In this document: positions 7,742 through 11,299 of the stretch, piece after piece
Layout of the letters: the number at the start of each line of letters is the position of its first letter
How positions within the stretch are numbered: position 1 is the stretch's first letter
NCBI GenBank assembly: GCA_900543795.1
Contig: UQSH01000049.1
Coordinates: 1-11,299, forward strand
Direction: 5' to 3'
DNA from: an uncultured Oscillospiraceae bacterium
GTDB taxonomy: Bacteria > Bacillota > Clostridia > Oscillospirales > Acutalibacteraceae
DNA: 11,299 bases
Translations under genes and position numbers: made by a program
Notes under the pieces: model-generated
The model's database searches: none
Told to the model about the DNA's origin: nothing
The model's input: only the letters and a program-made list of their open reading frames with translations

Positions 7742-8022
7742 AATCTTTCGTCGGTTTCCTCCTGAGAAAGCAATATCATTAAAATTATCAGAATCAGCGT
7801 TGAATCGGATTCATTTTCTCCCTGCCCGTTACCGTCTGCGCTCCTTTCATAATTTTTCGGCGGCAAATCCTCTTGAGCCTTCGGCTTTTCCTCCCGTGAA
7901 GTGCTTTTTCGGCTTTCCTGCTCTGATTTTGCGTTATTTGCCGTAAACGATGAGGCTCTTCTTTGCATTTCCATAACCCGCCTTTTTGCATTCTCAATAT
8001 CCGACGGACTGAACTCTGCCAT
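7711..8022 (-). CDS. Small protein of unknown function with hydrophobic C-terminal segments
   Basis: Not recognised as a characterised family. The 103-residue product has a charged N-terminal helix-like part (1-30, with AKRRVMEMQRR), a polar Ser/Glu/Lys-rich linker (about 31-72), then two short hydrophobic stretches at 75-85 (LILIILMILLS) and 94-103 (LLLALLYLLF), separated by acidic QEETDER and ending the protein. The hydrophobic parts are too short for two ordinary membrane spans, so membrane contact or self-assembly is only a guess. AAGGAA precedes the ATG by about 9 bases. It is the last of three co-oriented small genes, 47 bases after the second, and its final codons form the terminator at 7703-7741. 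Expression is likely from its position and RBS. Confidence 0.72.
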   Translation of the reverse strand: MAEFSPSDIENAKRRVMEMQRRASSFTANNAKSEQESRKSTSREEKPKAQEDLPPKNYERSADGNGQGENESDSTLILIILMILLSQEETDERLLLALLYLLF

Positions 8023-8069
8023 AAATCACATTCCTTTTTAATTAGGCAATAAAGAGTAATCCGAACCCG

Positions 8070-8447
8070 TCAAAACAGGTCTTTCAGCATAGGCAAAATC
8101 TCAAAAAGCCTTAAAATTTTCACTGCGGCGTCTGCCTTGCTTCTGTTTTCGGGAGAAAGATGAGGCTTCAAGGCAAGGATTAAATCCGTGTTTTTATTTG
8201 AAGTGCTGTTCATTTTATCAAAAATAGCCTTCGCCTTCATCATCATATTAAAATCGCCTGCGTTTAAGCCGAGCGAGGAGAGCGCATTAGAGGCAGAGGA
8301 CGCAGAAGCAGATGGTGCGGGCGGTGCAGGAGAGGAATTGCTCTGTGCACTCTCTCCCGCATTTCCGAGTATTGACGAAGCAACGCCTTTGAGCATATCA
8401 ATATCGTCTGCCGAAAGGCTTGAAATAATATCGTTAAGATTATCCAT
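8070..8447 (-). CDS. Small protein of unknown function with Ala/Ser/Pro linker and KPHLSPENR motif
   Basis: The 125-residue product has an acidic N-terminal helix-like region (1-30), a low-complexity Ala/Ser/Pro linker (about 32-58), then a helical C-terminal part with KAKAIFDKM (71-79), LILALKPHLSPENRSKADA (89-107) and an aliphatic end reaching LPMLKDLF. No signal peptide or membrane segment is seen. The KPHLSPENR stretch looks like the core of a small helical domain that I have the impression of seeing in other clostridial small proteins, but I cannot name a characterised family. The ATG lies three bases after the stop codon of the 83-codon gene and has only a weak GGAAAA upstream, so reinitiation or translational coupling is likely. 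It is the middle gene of the three-gene cassette. Confidence 0.78.
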   Translation of the reverse strand: MDNLNDIISSLSADDIDMLKGVASSILGNAGESAQSNSSPAPPAPSASASSASNALSSLGLNAGDFNMMMKAKAIFDKMNSTSNKNTDLILALKPHLSPENRSKADAAVKILRLFEILPMLKDLF

Positions 8448-8450
8448 AAT

Positions 8451-8702
8451 TTATTTTCCGAGCAGCTTATTTAAAAGCTCTCTTGCCTCCTTAGTGTTTA
8501 AAAGCTTTTCCGCCGCAGATTTATCGGAAAGAACAGAGCGAAGCTTCTGCCCTGCCTCATCCGAAAGATTTTTCCCTATAAAATCGTCCATATTTCCGCT
8601 TTGAGCGGCATTTTTAAGTTCATTTATATCTATTCCTGCTTTTTGTGAAGCTTTCTTTAAAATTTTATCCGTATCCTTTGAATTAATATTAAAATCAGCC
8701 AT
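8451..8702 (-). CDS. Small helical protein of unknown function, first gene of a three-gene cassette
   Basis: The 83-residue product is charged and appears fully helical, with no signal peptide, membrane segment or cysteine. Two sections resemble each other in rhythm: NELKNAAQSGNMDDFIGK (26-43) and the end, where KEARELLNKLLGK (71-83) closes a Leu-rich helix. I do not recognise a characterised family. The ATG at 8702 is preceded by AAGGGGG about 12 bases upstream, slightly farther than usual. It is followed after three bases by the 125-codon gene. The short region to the divergent phosphoesterase gene (65 bases) must hold the cassette's promoter, but I see no convincing sigma-A element on this strand. 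Confidence 0.75.
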   Translation of the reverse strand: MADFNINSKDTDKILKKASQKAGIDINELKNAAQSGNMDDFIGKNLSDEAGQKLRSVLSDKSAAEKLLNTKEARELLNKLLGK

Positions 8703-8707
8703 TTCTA

Positions 8708-8736
8708 TTGATATCCCCCTTTATTTCAAGTATAAT
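8708..8736 (+). promoter_or_regulatory. Sigma-A promoter of the metallophosphoesterase gene
   Basis: TTGATA (8708-8713), a 17-base spacer and TATAAT (8731-8736) match eleven of twelve consensus bases with ideal spacing. The start codon is about 31 bases beyond the -10 element, so the leader is very short. The spacer contains the C-run that serves, on the other strand, as the ribosome binding site of the 83-codon gene. Confidence 0.8.
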
Positions 8737-8750
8737 AATATTTATGAAAA

Positions 8751-8759
8751 AAAGGGAGG
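8751..8759 (+). promoter_or_regulatory. Ribosome binding site deciding between two overlapping ATG codons
   Basis: AAAGGGAGG ends eight bases before the ATG at 8768, the frame that encodes the phosphoesterase. An ATG at 8764, in another frame, is only four bases from the same site and opens a 21-codon frame. Spacing and protein homology both favour 8768. Confidence 0.75.
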
Positions 8760-8767
8760 CGTTATGA

Positions 8768-9238
8768 ATGAGAATTATTGCTGTTTCGGACATACACGGC
8801 AGATGCTCTTTGTTTTTCGACATAGTTGAAATGCATATTGACGACGCCGATATTTTTATCAGCCTCGGCGACTGCAACAGCGGAAACGACCTTGACAATG
8901 CAAAGCTTTATTTCGGAAAAAGGCTTTTATTAAAGGAGGTTTGCGGAAACTGCGATTTTTCATCAACCGAGCCCGCAGAGGATTTAATAACCGTTTCGGG
9001 CAAGAGGGTTTTATTCTGCCACGGCCATCTTTACGGAGTTAAGCACGGCTACACAATGCTTTTTGAAAGAGCAAAGGAAAAGGGTGCGGACATTGCCCTT
9101 TTCGGACACACCCACACCCCGTTTTATGAATACAGAGAAAACATACATCTTTTCAATCCGGGCTCTGTTGCAAATTCCGAATACGGAATTATAGACATAA
9201 CGCCGAGCGGAATTATGTGCATAAACGCAAGGATTTAA
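8768..9238 (+). CDS. Calcineurin-like metallophosphoesterase, YfcE/MJ0936 type
   Basis: The 156-residue protein is a compact dinuclear-metal phosphoesterase. Metal and catalytic motifs are D8-I-H10 in SDIHG, GD at 34-35 in ISLGDCNSG, GNCD at 60-63, CHGH at 84-87 (H85 and H87) and GHTH at 113-116, followed by NPGS at 130-133. Length and motif order fit the YfcE/MJ0936 group, whose characterised members hydrolyse phosphodiester bonds in artificial substrates; the natural substrate is generally unknown. No signal peptide is present, so it should be cytoplasmic. It has its own near-consensus promoter (8708-8736), is divergent from the small-gene cassette, and converges with tcdA across a 30-base gap with no clear terminator. 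Confidence 0.9.
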   Translation: MRIIAVSDIHGRCSLFFDIVEMHIDDADIFISLGDCNSGNDLDNAKLYFGKRLLLKEVCGNCDFSSTEPAEDLITVSGKRVLFCHGHLYGVKHGYTMLFERAKEKGADIALFGHTHTPFYEYRENIHLFNPGSVANSEYGIIDITPSGIMCINARI

Positions 9239-9268
9239 CATTAGGCAATTTAAACCGCGGATCGTATT

Positions 9269-9976
9269 TTACCATTCATTAATTTTGAGAAGGTCCTTTA
9301 CAACCTCGCCGGCTATTATCAGCCCTGCCGCAGAAGGAACAAAGGAAACGCTTCCGGGAATTTTTTTACCGTTTTCAACAGGAGCGTTGGTTTCTGCCGG
9401 CTGCTCCTTTGAATAAACAACCTTTAACGAATTAATCTTTCTTTTTTTAAGCTCTCGCCTAATCACTCTTGCAAGCGGACAAACAGAGGTTTCGAAAATA
9501 TCGGCAACCTCAAAAAGCTCGGGGCATAGCTTATTCCCTGCACCCATTGAGCTTATTACAGGAACGCCGAGCTCATTTGCCTTTTGAATGATTGCAATTT
9601 TTGCCGAAACGGTGTCAACCGCATCAACGACATAATCATATTTTGAAAAATCAAAGTCGTTTGCATTTTCGGGAAGAATAAAAACGGGATAGGTGTTTAC
9701 CTTTATATCGGGGTTTATATCACGGCATCTTTCTGCTGCGGCATCAACCTTTAACATTCCAAGCGTTTTTCTTGTTGCTATAATCTGACGGTTAATATTT
9801 GACAGGGAAACGCAGTCGCTGTCTATCAAATCAAGAGTGCCGACTCCCGCACGGGCAAGCGCCTCAACAGTATATCCGCCTACTCCGCCTACTCCGAAAA
9901 CGGCAACACGCTTTGATGAAAGCGTTTCATAGGAACCGCTTCCCAACAGAAGCTCTGTTCGGCTATACCAACACAT
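9269..9976 (-). CDS. tcdA: tRNA threonylcarbamoyladenosine dehydratase (TcdA, E1-like)
   Basis: TcdA uses ATP to cyclise the t6A modification at tRNA position 37 into ct6A. The 235-residue protein is a ThiF/E1-like enzyme. The nucleotide-binding loop is GVGGVGG at 28-34, followed by D51-x-D53, SNINRQ at 59-64 and VDAVDT at 117-122. CPLARVIRRELKKR at 166-179 is characteristic of the TcdA/YgdL group and separates it from ThiF and MoeB. The ATG at 9976 gives a complete N-terminus (MCWYSRTELLLG) and has AGGAG about nine bases upstream; another ATG at 9980 is out of frame and closes after five codons. It has its own promoter, divergent from cysK, so it appears monocistronic. Confidence 0.93.
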   Translation of the reverse strand: MCWYSRTELLLGSGSYETLSSKRVAVFGVGGVGGYTVEALARAGVGTLDLIDSDCVSLSNINRQIIATRKTLGMLKVDAAAERCRDINPDIKVNTYPVFILPENANDFDFSKYDYVVDAVDTVSAKIAIIQKANELGVPVISSMGAGNKLCPELFEVADIFETSVCPLARVIRRELKKRKINSLKVVYSKEQPAETNAPVENGKKIPGSVSFVPSAAGLIIAGEVVKDLLKINEW

Positions 9977-10010
9977 ACATAAACACTCCTAAACATAAAA
10001 ATATAAAAAG

Positions 10011-10039
10011 ATTATATCACATAAAAGCAATTATTTCCA
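10011..10039 (-). promoter_or_regulatory. Promoter of tcdA
   Basis: On the minus strand TGGAAA (10039-10034) is 17 bases from a perfect TATAAT (10016-10011), about 35 bases before the tcdA start. The 13 bases GTGGAAATAATTG (10040-10028) are identical to those of the ymfF-like promoter at 7654-7666. The -35 element lies only 18 bases from the -35 element of the divergent cysK promoter. Confidence 0.68.
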
Positions 10040-10057
10040 CTTATAAAGCTTGCTTTA

Positions 10058-10086
10058 TTGAAAAAAGCTTATCTGCGTGATATAAT
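10058..10086 (+). promoter_or_regulatory. Sigma-A promoter of cysK
   Basis: TTGAAA (10058-10063), a 17-base spacer and TATAAT (10081-10086) match eleven of twelve consensus bases. The -35 hexamer is flanked by two AAGCTT palindromes (10046-10051 and 10065-10070). Transcription should start near 10093, giving a leader of about 80 bases before the ATG at 10176. Confidence 0.8.
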
Positions 10087-10120
10087 ATGAAAATCTGATG
10101 ATTAATAATATTAGGGTAAC

Positions 10121-10154
10121 GGAATAAATCTGATTATTTGAACAGATTTATTTT
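10121..10154 (+). promoter_or_regulatory. Leader hairpin upstream of cysK, possible regulatory element
   Basis: AATAAATCTG (10123-10132) and CAGATTTATT (10143-10152) form a perfect 10-base stem, extended by two G-U pairs, with a 10-base loop. It is followed by TTGCTTATTACG rather than a T tract, so it is a poor terminator. It ends about ten bases before the ribosome binding site (AAAGGG, 10165-10170). AAATCTGAT occurs both in the stem (10126-10134) and at the expected transcript start (10091-10099), so a second pairing is possible. No match to a SAM riboswitch or T-box is recognised. Confidence 0.45.
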
Positions 10155-10175
10155 GCTTATTACGAAAGGGAAATT

Positions 10176-11102
10176 ATGGTTTATAATACTATACTTGACG
10201 CTATCGGACACACTCCGATGATTAGATTAAACAGACTTTCAAATCCAAATGACGCACAGATACTCGTTAAATACGAGGGTGTAAACATCGGCGGCTCAAT
10301 CAAAACAAGAACCGCATACAATATGCTTAAATGTGCAGAGGAAAAAGGACTTATTAACGAAAACACGATTATAGTTGAGCCAACAAGCGGCAATCAAGGC
10401 ATAGGCATAGCGCTTGTTGGTGCGGTTAAGGGCTACAAGGTTAAAATTATCATGCCCGATTCCGTTTCGGAGGAAAGACGCAAGCTTGTTAAGAATTACG
10501 GAGCAGAGGTTATTCTTATCCATGACGACGGAGATATCGGAAAGTGCATTTCAGAATGTATGGCAACTGCCGAGCGAATGGCAAAGGAGGACCCAAACGT
10601 TTATATTCCCGGTCAGTTTGAAAACCCGGATAATCCAAAGGCTCATATATATCACACAGCAACGGAAATTCTTGAACAGGTTGGAGGAGATATAGACGGA
10701 TTTTGCAGCGGAGTCGGAACAGGCGGAACGATAAGCGGCATCGGCGAGGTGCTTAAAAGGCAAAACCCGGCAATAACAATTTGGGCTGTTGAGCCAGAAA
10801 ACGCCGCTATTTTGAGTGGCGGCTCCGTTGGCACGCATCTTCAAATGGGTATCGGCGACGGACTTATTCCCGAAAATCTTAACACAAGAATTTACGATAA
10901 TATTTGCGTTGTTTCCGATGAAGAAGCAATACAAACCGCAAAAAGACTTGCCTGCGAGGAGGGCATTATGTGCGGCATTTCGAGCGGCTCAAATGTTGCC
11001 GCAGCAATGCGACTTGCAAAAAGGCTCGGCAAGGGAAAAACGGTTGTTACCGTTCTTCCCGACACAGGTGAAAGATATTTCAGCACCGTTTTATTTGATT
11101 GA
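10176..11102 (+). CDS. cysK: Cysteine synthase family PLP enzyme (O-acetylserine sulfhydrylase), TSGNQ variant
   Basis: By family, CysK replaces the acetyl group of O-acetylserine with sulfide to make cysteine, using pyridoxal phosphate in the cytoplasm. The 308-residue length is normal. K43 in GGSIKTRTA (39-47) should be the Schiff-base lysine; GVGTGGT at 179-185 binds the phosphate; GISSGSN near 270 supplies the serine facing the pyridine nitrogen; the end GERYFSTVLF is typical. Two substitutions stand out: the substrate loop is TSGNQ (70-74) rather than TSGNT, and the lysine is followed by Thr, not the usual Asp. These may mark a subgroup with a different donor or nucleophile. AAAGGG lies five bases before the ATG. 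A promoter, an 80-base leader and a strong terminator make it monocistronic. Confidence 0.88.
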   Translation: MVYNTILDAIGHTPMIRLNRLSNPNDAQILVKYEGVNIGGSIKTRTAYNMLKCAEEKGLINENTIIVEPTSGNQGIGIALVGAVKGYKVKIIMPDSVSEERRKLVKNYGAEVILIHDDGDIGKCISECMATAERMAKEDPNVYIPGQFENPDNPKAHIYHTATEILEQVGGDIDGFCSGVGTGGTISGIGEVLKRQNPAITIWAVEPENAAILSGGSVGTHLQMGIGDGLIPENLNTRIYDNICVVSDEEAIQTAKRLACEEGIMCGISSGSNVAAAMRLAKRLGKGKTVVTVLPDTGERYFSTVLFD

Positions 11103-11115
11103 CAGTTTAATTTTT

Positions 11116-11147
11116 AAAGCCTCGGAGGGAAATCCTCCGAGGCTTTT
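11116..11147 (+). terminator. Intrinsic terminator after cysK
   Basis: AAAGCCTCGGAGG (11116-11128) and CCTCCGAGGCTTT (11134-11146) form a perfect 13-base, GC-rich stem with the five-base loop GAAAT, ending in TTTT. It starts 14 bases after the cysK stop codon. The T tract is short, but the stem is strong. Confidence 0.88.
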
Positions 11148-11188
11148 CAGCGTGTAGAAAAAATCCAAATACAAATTTCTACACGCTG
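11148..11188. repeat. Perfect 13-base inverted repeat directly after the cysK terminator
   Basis: CAGCGTGTAGAAA (11148-11160) and TTTCTACACGCTG (11176-11188) are exact reverse complements around a 15-base A-rich loop. It begins one base after the cysK terminator and is not followed by a T tract on the plus strand, so it is not a simple second terminator. It is the second of four consecutive hairpins reaching to 11272. Confidence 0.7.
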
Positions 11189-11189
11189 T

Positions 11190-11299
11190 CAGACTTCGAG
11201 AAACGGAGCTGAATTTCGTTTTCTTGCGAGTGGGAGCTGTACGATGGTACCGCCCCCGAGCAAAAAACGAAAAGTGCACAAAAGCGGCTTGGATTCGAT
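11190..11299. other. Structured, higher-GC segment at the window edge, unidentified
   Basis: Two more foldable elements follow. CAG-A-CTTCG (11190-11198) pairs with CGGAGCTG (11204-11211) over the loop AGAAA, with one bulged A. TTTCGTTTTCTTGC (11214-11227) pairs with GCAAAAAACGAAA (11260-11272), with one bulged C and inner GGG/CCC and GTAC/GTAC pairing. GC content is about half, above the rest of the window. Two plus-strand frames are open to the edge, one with an ATG at 11244 behind GGGAG, so the start of a gene cannot be excluded. The segment is cut by the window end, so whether it is a non-coding RNA, a repeat or a gene leader cannot be decided. Confidence 0.4.

Noticed and set aside
8735..8768. 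TTCATA-16-CATAAATA on the minus strand, upstream of the 83-codon gene, as a possible forespore sigma-factor promoter.
   Set aside because: The -10 part does not fit CATNNTA in the right register and the region is AT-rich. The resemblance is too weak to call.
9239..9268. Possible bidirectional terminator between the convergent phosphoesterase and tcdA genes.
   Set aside because: The 30-base gap holds no inverted repeat longer than CCGCGG and no stem with a T tract.
10181..10934. Minus-strand and alternate-frame open frames inside cysK and the other large genes.
   Set aside because: They are shadows of well-supported genes with clear homology, lack ribosome binding sites, and have no recognisable product.
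11241..11259. T-box-like string TGGTACCGC on the plus strand, resembling the conserved core of T-box leaders.
   Set aside because: No Stem I, specifier loop or promoter fits in the roughly 100 bases between the cysK terminator and this string, and the antiterminator partner is not in place. GTACGATGGTAC also folds as a small hairpin of its own.
11251..11279. PSKKRKV, resembling a nuclear localisation signal, in an open frame at the right edge.
   Set aside because: It comes from an 18-residue frame in structured DNA. Short lysine/arginine runs are expected by chance, and nothing else suggests a eukaryote-directed effector.
11281..11299. GGATTCGAT at the window end, reminiscent of a tRNA T-arm.
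   Set aside because: The TTCRANY loop is not matched on either strand in a valid cloverleaf position, no acceptor or anticodon stem is visible, and the sequence is cut by the edge.

Overview
The window reads as chromosomal DNA of a low-to-moderate GC Gram-positive bacterium. Clostridia, of the Oscillospiraceae/Ruminococcus type, is the best guess. The basis is the AGGAGG-type ribosome binding sites, sigma-A-like promoters, short T-tailed terminators, a YmfF/YmfH-type protease pair, and a secreted BspA-type leucine-rich-repeat protein of the kind common in gut Firmicutes. The taxonomic call is inference; no rRNA or other marker gene is present.

Layout. Positions 1-2062 (minus strand) hold the first 687 codons of a secreted surface protein with BspA-like repeats and fibronectin III domains; its C-terminus lies outside the window. 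Positions 2265-7595 are a compact five-gene minus-strand operon: inactive M16 peptidase homologue (ymfF-like), active M16 zinc peptidase (ymfH-like), lgt, folD, uppP. Gaps are 22-28 bp, and the two peptidase genes share one base. A promoter candidate lies just upstream at 7637-7665 and an intrinsic terminator follows at 2203-2243. Positions 7711-8702 are a minus-strand cassette of three small genes of unknown function (83, 125 and 103 codons), ending in a terminator that overlaps the last codons of the third gene. A near-consensus promoter at 8708-8736 drives a plus-strand metallophosphoesterase gene (8768-9238), which converges on tcdA (9269-9976, minus). tcdA and cysK (10176-11102, plus) are divergent, with back-to-back promoters between them. 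cysK has an untranslated leader of about 80 nt with a hairpin and a duplicated motif, and a strong terminator.

How the genes fit together. The central operon mixes envelope biogenesis (Lgt attaches diacylglycerol to lipoproteins; UppP recycles undecaprenyl pyrophosphate for wall synthesis) with one-carbon metabolism (FolD) and a two-subunit M16 protease. tcdA finishes the cyclic form of the tRNA t6A modification. cysK makes cysteine, but with a substrate-loop variant (TSGNQ in place of TSGNT).

The points most worth a second look are the three-gene small-protein cassette; a 13-base identity, with matching spacing, shared by the ymfF-like and tcdA promoters; the cysK leader; and the extreme right end, where four hairpins stand almost end to end in about 157 bases, beyond the cysK stop codon, in DNA of higher GC than the surroundings. 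No CRISPR array, transposase, phage gene or other obvious mobile element is visible.
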